DNA of 64,000 bases, from assembly GCF_019091135.1 (NCBI RefSeq), contig NZ_JAGXJW010000004.1:1-64000 (forward strand). Direction: 5' to 3'. The translations under genes were made by a program, and so were the position numbers. The notes below the pieces were generated by a model, which was not told the origin of the DNA, ran no database searches, and worked only from the letters and a program-made list of their open reading frames with translations. Each line of letters starts with the position of its first letter. Position 1 is the stretch's first letter. The stretch is from Cohnella sp. GbtcB17. Its GTDB lineage: Bacteria > Bacillota > Bacilli > Paenibacillales > Paenibacillaceae. This document shows, piece by piece, positions 35,599-42,899 of the stretch.

Positions 35599-36597
35599 TT
35601 AGGCTTTGGTCGCGCCGTTGGCGGCGGCTTCGAGATAGGCCTCGAGCGTGACGCCTTGCTTCATAATTTGTTTGGCTGCTTCCTTGCCGACGTAGCGTAC
35701 GTGCCAAGGCTCGTACGAGTAACCGGTCACGTCCTCTTCCCCATTGAGGAACCGGATGATGAAGCCGTATTCTGCGCAGTGCGCGGCCAGCCATTTGCCT
35801 TCTTTCGTATCTCCGAATTTGGGCTCGAGCTCGTAGTTCGCGCTTGCGCTGGAGACGTCCATCGCGAGGCCGGTTTGGTGCTCGCTTTGTCCGGGTCTCG
35901 CGCTCGTCCGGTTCGCGACTTCTTCGCCTTTCAAATCCGCGTTGCGGCTGAAGATCGACTTTTGGGTCGCATAGGATCGATAACCGGAGACGGCCTTTAA
36001 CGTGATTCCGTCTTTTTGCGCGCCTGCGAACAGCTTTTCAAGCGCGCTCGCAGCGGTCTTCCTCATTTTCTGTTTGGGAGAATCGCCGGAAAATGAAAAT
36101 TCGACATCCGGCTTGACCAGGTCGTCCGGCGCATAAGTGGAGGAGAGCTCCCGCTTCTTATTGACCAGAACCAGCATGCTCTCCGGATTCGTCACGGTGG
36201 CTACGCCGTTTTTGCCGACTTCGATCGTCTTGTCCGGCGCATTCAGCTGAAGCAGCGCGCTCAAGCTGTCCGAATCGCCGCTATCTTCGGACTCATCGGC
36301 GGCATTCGAAGGTTTCTCGGACGCTTCGGGCGTAGCTGCCGGCGAACCGGAGGACGCTGCATCCCCGGAAGACGAGGGCGAAGCATGTTCAGACGTTGGC
36401 GTAGCCGAAGGTTCAGGGCTTTCCGTCCCATCGTTCGTGCTCGAATCCCCGGAACCTGCCGAGGACGAGGCAGATGCGCTCTCCGTGACGGCCGGAGGCG
36501 CCGCGCTTTGCTGCTTATCCGTACCTATAATATCGTCCGCTTTCCATATAACGACCGCGACGACGGCGCCCGCGATCAGCCATCTTCCTATTTTCAT
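35599..36597 (-). CDS. VanY-type D-alanyl-D-alanine carboxypeptidase
   Basis: A 332-residue surface enzyme; ATG after GGGAGGGATTAAG. A signal anchor covers residues 5-20. It is followed by about 90 residues of Ser/Pro/Glu-rich low complexity, a wall-spanning linker. The VanY zinc peptidase domain occupies about 150-325: SGYRSYATQ, SEHQTGLAMDV (zinc His and Asp) and EPWHVRYVG (catalytic Glu and zinc His). It trims the terminal D-Ala of peptidoglycan stems. Divergent from the split-sigma operon. Confidence 0.92.
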   Translation of the reverse strand: MKIGRWLIAGAVVAVVIWKADDIIGTDKQQSAAPPAVTESASASSSAGSGDSSTNDGTESPEPSATPTSEHASPSSSGDAASSGSPAATPEASEKPSNAADESEDSGDSDSLSALLQLNAPDKTIEVGKNGVATVTNPESMLVLVNKKRELSSTYAPDDLVKPDVEFSFSGDSPKQKMRKTAASALEKLFAGAQKDGITLKAVSGYRSYATQKSIFSRNADLKGEEVANRTSARPGQSEHQTGLAMDVSSASANYELEPKFGDTKEGKWLAAHCAEYGFIIRFLNGEEDVTGYSYEPWHVRYVGKEAAKQIMKQGVTLEAYLEAAANGATKA

Positions 36598-36717
36598 TTC
36601 TTAATCCCTCCCGATTCTATTGATTAGACGTTGATAGCGCTAGAATTGTTTCGACAAACTCCGCGAATGGGCGAACAAATTCGACCTTGAGTCCCATTAT
36701 TTTAATAAAAAATAAAG

Positions 36718-36748
36718 CGAACAAATGTTCTTTTTCTGGTTGTATAAT
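36718..36748 (+). promoter_or_regulatory. LexA-like box overlapping a promoter
   Basis: CGAACAAATGTTCT (36718-36731) matches the Gram-positive LexA/DinR consensus CGAACRNRYGTTYC at all but the last base. A perfect -10 TATAAT stands at 36743-36748; the -35 expected 16-18 bases upstream falls inside the box, so LexA would block polymerase. GCGAACAAAT also occurs 46 bases upstream (36671) as a half-site. The promoter leads into the sigma-like gene at 36813. Confidence 0.7.
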
Positions 36749-36812
36749 GGGAATGTCAGGCTCCTACATAAGTGAGAAGGAAATACGGTGCGATTTAAAA
36801 AGGAGGATGGAT

Positions 36813-37166
36813 ATGGAGGACGAGTCGGCATTGTTCGCTGAGTTCAGACAGCGTCTGACGCGGGCTGCCTGGCGCATGCAATATCGCAATCGATCCCGAA
36901 TCAACCGGGAGCTCGCGATCGCCGCTGCGGATCGCACCGAGATTAGCGAGCCTGCGGATCAGGCGATATCGATGATTTTCGTGCAGGAAGTGCTGCTGGC
37001 GATTCCATCGTATCCGAGCAGAGCCGTCATGCAGAAGCTGATCGTGGACGGGAAGACAGAGCGCGAAGTATCGCGCGAACTGGGCATTACGCAACAGGCG
37101 GTGAACAAATGCAAACAACGAGCGGTCGCGGCGCTCCGCCGTCAAATGAGCAGCTCCGCCTTCTAG
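36813..37166 (+). CDS. Sigma-70 region-4-type protein (SigO-like half sigma factor)
   Basis: A 117-residue protein. ATG 36813 is six bases after AGGAGG; the ATG at 36807 touches it. The C-terminal 40 residues are a region-4 helix-turn-helix (MQKLIVDGKTEREVSRELGI, then QQAVNKCKQRAVAALRRQM). The N-terminal part is basic and helical (RQRLTRAAWRMQYRNRSRIN) and lacks a region-2 core-binding and -10 recognition domain. The next, overlapping gene seems to supply region 2. This is the arrangement of SigO-RsoA in Bacillus subtilis. It is probably a promoter-recognition half that works with its partner on the genes downstream. Confidence 0.72.
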   Translation: MEDESALFAEFRQRLTRAAWRMQYRNRSRINRELAIAAADRTEISEPADQAISMIFVQEVLLAIPSYPSRAVMQKLIVDGKTEREVSRELGITQQAVNKCKQRAVAALRRQMSSSAF

Positions 37167-37387
37167 TGCAAGCGGCCGGGCGCGGAGACCAAGTCGCCAA
37201 GCTGCGAATTATCGATTTTTTTGAACAGGTGATCGACGATCTATCGCGCTTCATGCGTATGCCGAGGGACGAGGCGAAGCAGGCACTGAAGCTTGAACTG
37301 CTGGAGCTGATCCGGCTCAAAGCAGAAGAGATTGCGGAGACCGGTCGATGCGCCGAGTCCCAAGCCGTCTATGTCGCCGAAAATTAA
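37109..37387 (+). CDS. Region-2-like sigma partner (RsoA-like, HTH_16 type)
   Basis: A 92-residue protein whose ATG lies 58 bases inside the end of the sigma-like gene in another frame, after GGCGGTGAAC. The core (LRLLVQAAGRGDQVAKLRII, FFEQVIDDLSRFM, ALKLELLELIRLK) matches the region-2-like/HTH_16 pattern of A..GD..A..ii..f...i..ls found in RsoA and conjugative-element regulators. The tight overlap points to translational coupling and equal amounts of the two halves. Assignment as a co-sigma factor is inferred from pattern and position. Confidence 0.65.
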   Translation: MQTTSGRGAPPSNEQLRLLVQAAGRGDQVAKLRIIDFFEQVIDDLSRFMRMPRDEAKQALKLELLELIRLKAEEIAETGRCAESQAVYVAEN

Positions 37388-37408
37388 TGATGGAGAGAGG
37401 GTTGAAAC

Positions 37409-37885
37409 ATGGAATTTCGCAAATTTATGCGCGGCAACGCGCTGGCGTATCCGAAGGGGACGAGGTTCCCCGAACGTCTTGCACTAAAAAGCGGCGAAGA
37501 GGAAACCGACCTGTCATGGCTTCACCATACGACTTCGGGCGCCGTCGTGTTCGTCATGAGCGCGGGCTGCGAGGCATGCGACCTGGATGCGGCTGTCGGC
37601 TTCATGGAGGAGCGTCCCGAGCTGGACTATTTGCTCCTCGCGGAGGCGAACGACGCGGATTATGACTTGCTCGTGAAGGAGCTTGCTCCCTTTCCGTGCC
37701 GCGTCGAACGATGCGAGATCTCGGCGATCGCCGATCGGACGCCGATCAAGGTGATCCCCTTGATGATCGTGCTGGATCCGGATGGCGTCGCGGTTGGGTC
37801 GGGCTTGTTCAATACGACGCTGGACGCGATCGCCCACGCCCGCTCGCTGGGCGCGGACGGCAAGGTCGCCGAAGCATCCGTGTAA
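37409..37885 (+). CDS. Thioredoxin-like protein 1 of the peptide cluster
   Basis: A 158-residue protein; ATG after GAGAGAGG. The thioredoxin fold is recognisable: strand SGAVVFVMS, then CEAC with Cys54 and Cys57, and a cis-proline region KVIPLMIVLDPDG. There is no signal peptide or membrane span, so it looks cytoplasmic. Its stop shares one base with the ATG of the ABC transporter. It may hold the cysteines of the downstream peptide in a defined redox state before export, or reduce the exporter. It resembles TlpA/MauD-type redoxins more than classical thioredoxin. Confidence 0.75.
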   Translation: MEFRKFMRGNALAYPKGTRFPERLALKSGEEETDLSWLHHTTSGAVVFVMSAGCEACDLDAAVGFMEERPELDYLLLAEANDADYDLLVKELAPFPCRVERCEISAIADRTPIKVIPLMIVLDPDGVAVGSGLFNTTLDAIAHARSLGADGKVAEASV

Positions 37886-39771
37886 TGCGAAAAGTCGCAC
37901 GCATCGCGTCGGATGCACTCGCGTCCGCTTGGCGGATGTACCGTTTTGACAAAGCGGGCGTGCTGCTCTCCCTCGCCGCGTTGGCTGGAAATGCGCTTCA
38001 GTCCTACGGGACGCTTGCCTTTACGGCGCAAACGATCAATGCCGCTGTCGGGAACGACGTCTCGGCATTCCTCACTCCGCTTGCAGCGCTCGCCGGTCTT
38101 CAATTGTTCGGTGCGGGCCTGAACGCGATTTCCGCTTACCGTACCTCTCGAATGCAGTTGGCCTACGCAAACGCCTGCGAAATGCGCCTGATCGAAGAAA
38201 ACGGAGCGCTCACGCTTGCCGAGCAGGAACATCCGCAGTACGAGGAGCGGCTCGCCATGCGGCGATTCGCGGCTACCAAACCGTTCGAGCTGTACGCGCA
38301 GGTCGTCCAGCTGCTGTTGAAGCTGGCGACAGCGATCCTCGGATTCCGCTACTTGTCGGGCGTGCATCCCGCCGTAGGCGCGTTAGCCTTCGCTGTCGGC
38401 TGTCTGAAGGGCGGGCTTCACCTCATGCTCGTAAAGCGCAAAACAATGCTGAATGGGGAGCTTCACCGCGCATCGGTGCGCCCCTCGTATCTTTACAGCC
38501 TGTTGACCGGGTCGGCTTCGCAGAAGGAGTTGACGGTCTACCGCTCGCGCACTTATTTCAAAGCCCGGTGGCTGTCCGCAAAGCGAGTCTCCGACGGCAT
38601 CCTGTCCCGCATTCAGCGGATGCAGCTATCGGCCGGCTTCGCCGGCGAGACGATATCCGCCGCCGGCTACGCGGCAGCCGCATGCTTCGCGGCTTGGACC
38701 GTCCGCGAACGCGGGCTGGGAGCGGGCGACTTCATGGCGGTCACGATGGCCATGAGCCTCATCTCCTCGAACCTGTCGTCAGTCCTTCAGAGCTGGGCCG
38801 GCGTCGCGGAGACGCACGCTCATCTATCCGGAGCGGGGGAGCCGATATCCGGCTCAAAGGGGTCCAAGGGGCGCGTAGACGAAAAACACGAGTTGAAAAG
38901 CGACCCCATGCTCGGCGACGCCGCAGGTGTGAGCTTCGAAGGGCGGCCAGGCGACGGAAGCGAAAATGGCCATGGAAAGCCGTTTGCCTTTGCCGAGACG
39001 ATCGATCTCCCGGCGCTGCGGTATTTTTATCCGAACCGGGACAAGCCGGCGCTGGAGATCGGAGAGCGGCAAATACGCCGGGGAGAGAAAATCGCCATTC
39101 TGGGCGGCAAGGGCTCGGGCAAGTCCACTTTGCTCAAGGTCGTGCTCGGCTTGTACATCCCTGGTGGCGATCCCGTTCGCTATGACGGCATTCCTGTTGA
39201 CGAGATTGACAGAAACGGCATGTTCGCGCGAGTTCAGGTGCTTTTCCAGGACTTCGTCCGCTATCAAGGTACGGTGCGTGAGAACATGGCCGCCGGTCAT
39301 GCCGATGCGCTGCAGGACGACGCAAGGCTGCGCAGCGCGCTAGAGGCCGCGGGCCTCGGCGAGCTGGCGCAAGGACGCGGACCGGATACGCCGCTCGGCC
39401 AGATGGACCCGAGCTCGATTTATTTGTCGGGCGGGCAGTGGCAGAAGCTGGCCCTGTCGAGGCTGTTCCTGCGTCCCGAAGCCGATCTCGTCGTACTCGA
39501 CGAGCCTACGTCGGCTCTCGATCCGCTGAGCGAGTCCGCCGCGATGGACGGAATCTGGCGGACGTTCGCGGACAAGACCGTACTGCTCGTCACGCATCGG
39601 GTCGCATTGGCCAGGCGGGCGGACCGGATTTGGGTCTTGGAAGAGGGACGTCTCGTAGAGGACGGCAACCACGAGACGCTGCTGGCGCTCGGCGGGCGAT
39701 ACGCCCGCGTGTGGTCCGAGCAGGAGGCGTTGCACGACCGACTCAATACGACAAGGAGCGAATCACGATGA
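37885..39771 (+). CDS. ABC exporter, fused permease and ATPase, peptide cluster
   Basis: A 628-residue half transporter starting at the ATG of TAATG. Residues 1-310 contain about six membrane spans. A poorly conserved Gly/Ser/Lys-rich linker follows at about 325-370. The ATPase domain has Walker A GGKGSGKST, the signature LSGGQ, Walker B VVLDEPTSALD and the H-loop THR. No N-terminal C39 peptidase is present, so it cannot trim a double-glycine leader. It resembles lantibiotic-type exporters of the NisT kind. The cargo is probably the eight-cysteine peptide encoded downstream. Its start shares one base with thioredoxin-like protein 1 and its end overlaps thioredoxin-like protein 2. Confidence 0.82.
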   Translation: MRKVARIASDALASAWRMYRFDKAGVLLSLAALAGNALQSYGTLAFTAQTINAAVGNDVSAFLTPLAALAGLQLFGAGLNAISAYRTSRMQLAYANACEMRLIEENGALTLAEQEHPQYEERLAMRRFAATKPFELYAQVVQLLLKLATAILGFRYLSGVHPAVGALAFAVGCLKGGLHLMLVKRKTMLNGELHRASVRPSYLYSLLTGSASQKELTVYRSRTYFKARWLSAKRVSDGILSRIQRMQLSAGFAGETISAAGYAAAACFAAWTVRERGLGAGDFMAVTMAMSLISSNLSSVLQSWAGVAETHAHLSGAGEPISGSKGSKGRVDEKHELKSDPMLGDAAGVSFEGRPGDGSENGHGKPFAFAETIDLPALRYFYPNRDKPALEIGERQIRRGEKIAILGGKGSGKSTLLKVVLGLYIPGGDPVRYDGIPVDEIDRNGMFARVQVLFQDFVRYQGTVRENMAAGHADALQDDARLRSALEAAGLGELAQGRGPDTPLGQMDPSSIYLSGGQWQKLALSRLFLRPEADLVVLDEPTSALDPLSESAAMDGIWRTFADKTVLLVTHRVALARRADRIWVLEEGRLVEDGNHETLLALGGRYARVWSEQEALHDRLNTTRSESR

Positions 39772-40244
39772 GCTTGAGATTAAAGCCCGGCGCAAGAACG
39801 CCGATCGTCCCGCGGCATGGCTCGGCCATTCCCGATCTTGGACGCGCAGGCGCGCCGGGACCGAACGGAGAGCCGCGGCTCCTCCTCTTCGCCTCGCTTT
39901 ACTGCGCCGACTGCATCGAACTGTTCCCGCAGTTGGCCCAAGCGTGCGCGGCTCTTCCCGAATATCGGCCGCTGATGTTCGTTGCCGGAGATCCGTGCGA
40001 CGTTCGCGAGATGTCCGACTACTTTAAGTGGTCGTTCCCCGTTTTTCCCGTGAATGCGAGAGACATGCACGACGTACTGGGCGTGCGGACTTACCCGCTG
40101 GCCATCATCGAGCTCGGTGACGGCAAGGTGGCTCGCGCCGCAGCCGTTCACGACGACGGCGAGATCAGGCGGCTGGCCGATGGCCTGCTATGGAAAGGAG
40201 GTGATGAACATGGCTTGCACATGCCCGACGAATTACATCCTTGA
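39768..40244 (+). CDS. Thioredoxin-like protein 2 of the peptide cluster
   Basis: A 158-residue protein; the ATG overlaps the transporter stop as ATGA, with AAGGAG eleven bases upstream. The fold has RLLLFASLYCADCIELF (Cys46 and Cys49 in CxxC), and a cis-proline in GVRTYPLAII. No signal peptide is seen. It is the same length as thioredoxin-like protein 1 but only distantly similar. The last 35 bases overlap the peptide gene. Two such proteins around one exporter and a Cys-rich peptide point to disulfide control of that peptide. Confidence 0.75.
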   Translation: MSLRLKPGARTPIVPRHGSAIPDLGRAGAPGPNGEPRLLLFASLYCADCIELFPQLAQACAALPEYRPLMFVAGDPCDVREMSDYFKWSFPVFPVNARDMHDVLGVRTYPLAIIELGDGKVARAAAVHDDGEIRRLADGLLWKGGDEHGLHMPDELHP

Positions 40245-40413
40245 CGGCGAAATTCCGCAATACACGTATTGCGTCGCCAAAACGTGCTCCGCAAACGGCA
40301 CGACGTATCCGAAGGAATACTGGATCAACAAGACGATCCAATGCACCAACACGATCGTGCCATTCGACGTATCTTACGTGAATTGCGATCAGCAAGGCGG
40401 CTGCTGCGTTTAA
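40210..40413 (+). CDS. Eight-cysteine small peptide, likely cargo of the cluster
   Basis: A 67-residue peptide. ATG 40210 follows the perfect Shine-Dalgarno AAGGAGGTGA, the strongest in the neighbourhood. Cysteines are at 3, 5, 21, 26, 45, 59, 65 and 66. The N-terminus is MACTCPTNYILDG and the end is DQQGGCCV. There is no signal peptide, double-glycine leader or membrane span. A hairpin follows. High translation, small size, an exporter and thioredoxins next door suggest a secreted disulfide-rich peptide such as a bacteriocin or signal. A metal-binding or cofactor-bearing role is the main alternative. I know no named family for it. Confidence 0.75.
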   Translation: MACTCPTNYILDGEIPQYTYCVAKTCSANGTTYPKEYWINKTIQCTNTIVPFDVSYVNCDQQGGCCV

Positions 40414-40448
40414 CAGGCGTGCCGGGAGACGAGAACCGGGAGCCAGGA

Positions 40449-40480
40449 GCCGGGCTTAAAGCCCGGCTTCTTGCCTTTTG
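40449..40480 (+). terminator. Hairpin after the peptide gene, probable attenuator
   Basis: GCCGGGCTT and AAGCCCGGC form a nine-pair stem with a one-base centre, followed by TTCTTGCCTTTTG. The T tract is interrupted, so it should stop only part of transcription. This would make more peptide mRNA than mRNA for the membrane genes after it. Confidence 0.6.
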
Positions 40481-40513
40481 CCTGCTATTGTTGCCGAAAG
40501 GAGCGTTTAAGCG

Positions 40514-41071
40514 ATGAATTGGGAATACGAAGCCGCCTGGCTGTGCGACTACGCGCTGGCCGTCGTCTTTGCCGCTTCGGCATGGGGCAAAGCGCAGGCG
40601 ATGACGGATATGCGCATGGAAATGAAAGCATACGGACTGATATCGGCGACCCTTGTGCCTGCGACAGCATGGATGGCGCTGGCATTGGAGTGGGCGCTTG
40701 CGGCAGCCTTCGCAGCCGGCGGCACGCTGGAGGGCATCAAAGAGCTTGCGGCGATCGTCGTCCTGCTGGGCCTGACAGGACTGAGCTGGCGCCGTCAGCG
40801 GGCCGAGAATGAGAAGATCGGAGCGGGAGGATCGGCCGACTGCGGATGCTTCGGCGCGAATCATCCGCTTAGCCGGCGCCCGTTGCTGCGCAATGCTATA
40901 TTCGTCGCGATCGCCGCCGCCGATTGGATCGCGGAGCGGCCCGCTCCGTCCGGCGCAGGCTTTGCGGCGTTTGCGTTGGCCGTCGCATCGACGGTATGGC
41001 TGCTAGAGGCGTACAAGCTGCAAAAGGAAACAGGGGAGAGGAGAGGCAAAAATGGACGCGTTGCCGGATGA
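40514..41071 (+). CDS. MauE-like membrane protein (DoxX/MauE superfamily)
   Basis: A 185-residue membrane protein; AAAGGAG precedes the ATG. Four hydrophobic spans are visible. The motif DCGCFGANHPLSRRPLLRN after the third span is characteristic of the MauE family. MauE is needed, with the thioredoxin-like MauD, to mature the disulfide-rich small subunit of methylamine dehydrogenase. No other mau gene is present. Together with two thioredoxin-like proteins and a Cys-rich peptide, a role as membrane carrier of thiol-disulfide electrons is likely. Confidence 0.8.
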   Translation: MNWEYEAAWLCDYALAVVFAASAWGKAQAMTDMRMEMKAYGLISATLVPATAWMALALEWALAAAFAAGGTLEGIKELAAIVVLLGLTGLSWRRQRAENEKIGAGGSADCGCFGANHPLSRRPLLRNAIFVAIAAADWIAERPAPSGAGFAAFALAVASTVWLLEAYKLQKETGERRGKNGRVAG

Positions 41072-41546
41072 GGCAGTTGCGACGCTGGCCGGCATAATCG
41101 CCGCTTGGGTATGGCTTTCGTACTGCCGGTCCGCGAGGATGCGGAATCGCATGCTTGGCGAGCTATTCGCGCGGGCGACAGCCGCGGCCGGCTTCGAGCC
41201 CGAAGCCGTACTCGTCGTGCAGCCGCAGCGGGGCGGGGATGCGCCATTCGCCGCCCGCATTCAGGAGGCGCCGCGAAGCTGGCATATCGTCTTGGCCGGT
41301 CCGGCATGGCTGGCGGCGCTGAAATGCACTGCGTGGCGCAGACCGGTAAGCGGCATCGACGTACTGCCGTTCGGGAAGGGGGCGCTGAAGGACGGCACGT
41401 ACCTCGTCATTCGAAGACGACGGCGCTTCGAGCTTGTCCATGAGCTGCCGCTTTATATGGAGAGGCTGGGTTCGGCCTGGCCCGAGGTCGGGGCCGCATC
41501 CCCTTCCGCAGCCGCTGATGCCGCTTCGGACCGCCTGCTACAATGA
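41052..41546 (+). CDS. Unknown protein with N-terminal membrane span, peptide cluster
   Basis: A 164-residue protein that overlaps the MauE-like gene by 20 bases. One span lies at residues 8-24 (VATLAGIIAAWVWLSYC). A soluble part follows with FEPEAVLVVQPQRGG, SWHIVLAGPAWLAALKC and GTYLVIRRRRRFELVHELP. I do not recognise the family. Overlap and spacing tie it to the operon; an accessory or immunity role is only a guess. Confidence 0.6.
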   Translation: MDALPDEAVATLAGIIAAWVWLSYCRSARMRNRMLGELFARATAAAGFEPEAVLVVQPQRGGDAPFAARIQEAPRSWHIVLAGPAWLAALKCTAWRRPVSGIDVLPFGKGALKDGTYLVIRRRRRFELVHELPLYMERLGSAWPEVGAASPSAAADAASDRLLQ

Positions 41547-41579
41547 AGCAAACGGTTCGGAAAGCGAGGTTGTTCCCTT

Positions 41580-42377
41580 ATGAAATCCAATCCGCGCGCA
41601 AGCGCTTATGCAGCCTGGAAGCTGCAGCTCGGCCTGCTGCCGCTCGGCGTGGCTGCTTTTGTCGTGGCGCTGACCGGCATCGTGCTCGGTCTCAGCCTGG
41701 CGATCGTCGGCATCGGCATCCCGATTCTGGCCGGCACGCTGGCCTGGAGCGCCGCGCGCATGAAGCGCGAGCAAAGACGCTGGTTGGCCTGGCAGGATGG
41801 CGGCCAAGCGCAGGACGAGCCCGCGGGCGCCAGTCTGACTCCGGAGAGCGAATCGCCGGATTCTGCGCGATCTTCCTGGAAAACCTGGTTCCGGTCGCTG
41901 GGCAACCCGCTCGGATATCGCGCAGCCGCGCACCAATTGCTCGGTTTCCCGATCCGCATCGCGCTATTCGTCATCTCGCTCACGGTGCCGCTGTCCGTCT
42001 TCGCGGTTATGCTGGCCCCGGCCGCTTACAAGGTGAGCGACTACTTGTACGGATACGTCCTGTACGACGACGCAACGATGCGGATGCTGCTCCCGCCGCT
42101 GTCGCCGTTCGAACGATCGCTCGTCGTCTCGGGGATCGGCGTCGTTCTGATGCTGTTCGTTCCGGCGCTGCTTCGGGCTTGCGGACGCGTCTATGCCGCC
42201 TGGCTCGGCTTCTTCGCAGGTCAGCCCGAGATCGCACCGCCCGCAGCCGCAAGCATGCCGGTTCAAACGCCTGCCATGCCGGTCGCCGAAGCGGGGGATT
42301 GGCTGGCCCGCGCCGAAGCGGCGATCAGCAGGTACGACGAAGATGCGCGCCATGGCCAGACGCCGCAGGCTCATTAA
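41580..42377 (+). CDS. Membrane protein with putative sensor domain (PF13796-like)
   Basis: A 265-residue protein. Two pairs of hydrophobic spans (about residues 15-55 and 125-155 plus 175-195) with the pattern LLPLGVAAFVVALTGIVLGL and IGIPILAGTLAWSAARMKREQRRW resemble the 'sensor' membrane domain found before histidine kinases. No kinase domain follows. The C-terminus is an Ala/Pro-rich tail. It lies 33 bases after the previous gene and probably ends the peptide operon, since a terminator follows. Confidence 0.6.
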   Translation: MKSNPRASAYAAWKLQLGLLPLGVAAFVVALTGIVLGLSLAIVGIGIPILAGTLAWSAARMKREQRRWLAWQDGGQAQDEPAGASLTPESESPDSARSSWKTWFRSLGNPLGYRAAAHQLLGFPIRIALFVISLTVPLSVFAVMLAPAAYKVSDYLYGYVLYDDATMRMLLPPLSPFERSLVVSGIGVVLMLFVPALLRACGRVYAAWLGFFAGQPEIAPPAAASMPVQTPAMPVAEAGDWLARAEAAISRYDEDARHGQTPQAH

Positions 42378-42407
42378 CGCCAACGCTGCGCGCTAATGGA
42401 CACAAAA

Positions 42408-42454
42408 AGAAGAGCAGCTCCGCCGAAAATCTCGGCTTCGGAGCTGCTCTTCTT
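42408..42454. terminator. Bidirectional terminator between peptide cluster and HxlR gene
   Basis: AAGAGCAGCTCCG pairs with CGGAGCTGCTCTT. The minus-strand tail is TCTTTTTGTG; the plus-strand tail is CTTGATG. Confidence 0.75.
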
Positions 42455-42480
42455 GATGCGGCTTGGATACGGCGGCGAGC

Positions 42481-42789
42481 CTACATCCACTTTTCTCCCC
42501 AGTTCTGGATGGACTCGATAACGTTCTCCAGATCCCGGCCTTTGTCCGTGAGTTCATATTCGATGCGCACCGGCATCTCTGGGTATACGGTACGCTTGAC
42601 GAGTCCGCTCGATTCGAGCTCCTTCATGCGATCCGTGAGCATCTTGTCGCTCATATCCGGAATTTGCTCCTTCATGTCCTTGAAGCGCTTTGGCCCGCCC
42701 ATCAGCACGCGAACGATGAGGCCCGTCCATTTCTTGCCGAGCAATTCTGCAGCATGCTCGTATTTAGGGCACATTCTGGAGTAGTCCAT
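42481..42789 (-). CDS. HxlR-family transcriptional regulator
   Basis: A 102-residue winged-helix regulator. The ATG at 42789 follows AAAGGGGTGA at seven bases; a GTG at 42798 lies inside that site. The family core is clear: LLGKKWTGLIVRVLMGGPKRF, MSDKMLTDRMKELESSGLV, IEYELTDKGRDL. Cys7 occupies the place of the redox-sensing N-terminal cysteine of YodB-type members, so it may respond to quinones or electrophiles. A dyad upstream fits self-control. Confidence 0.88.
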   Translation of the reverse strand: MDYSRMCPKYEHAAELLGKKWTGLIVRVLMGGPKRFKDMKEQIPDMSDKMLTDRMKELESSGLVKRTVYPEMPVRIEYELTDKGRDLENVIESIQNWGEKWM

Positions 42790-42860
42790 GAGGCTCACCC
42801 CTTTCGTCTTTTTATTTTAGCATAGTACGCTCTAAATGAATAGAAGGAACAATAAAAATG

Positions 42861-42886
42861 TATACTACTAAACAAAAGTTAGTATA
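42861..42886 (-). promoter_or_regulatory. HxlR-type dyad operator
   Basis: TATACTAAC and GTAGTATA half-sites on the minus strand flank a T-rich centre (TACTA-N9-TAGTA), the kind of site bound by YodB/HxlR proteins. It lies about 70 bases before the HxlR start. Confidence 0.55.
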
Positions 42887-42899
42887 GCAAATTTGCGAT

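Noticed and set aside
42861-42886. A fourth copy of the GntR/LacI operator (TATACTAACTTTTG on the minus strand)
   Set aside because: It resembles the 15-mer at 13 positions but is half of a dyad in front of an HxlR gene, which explains it better.
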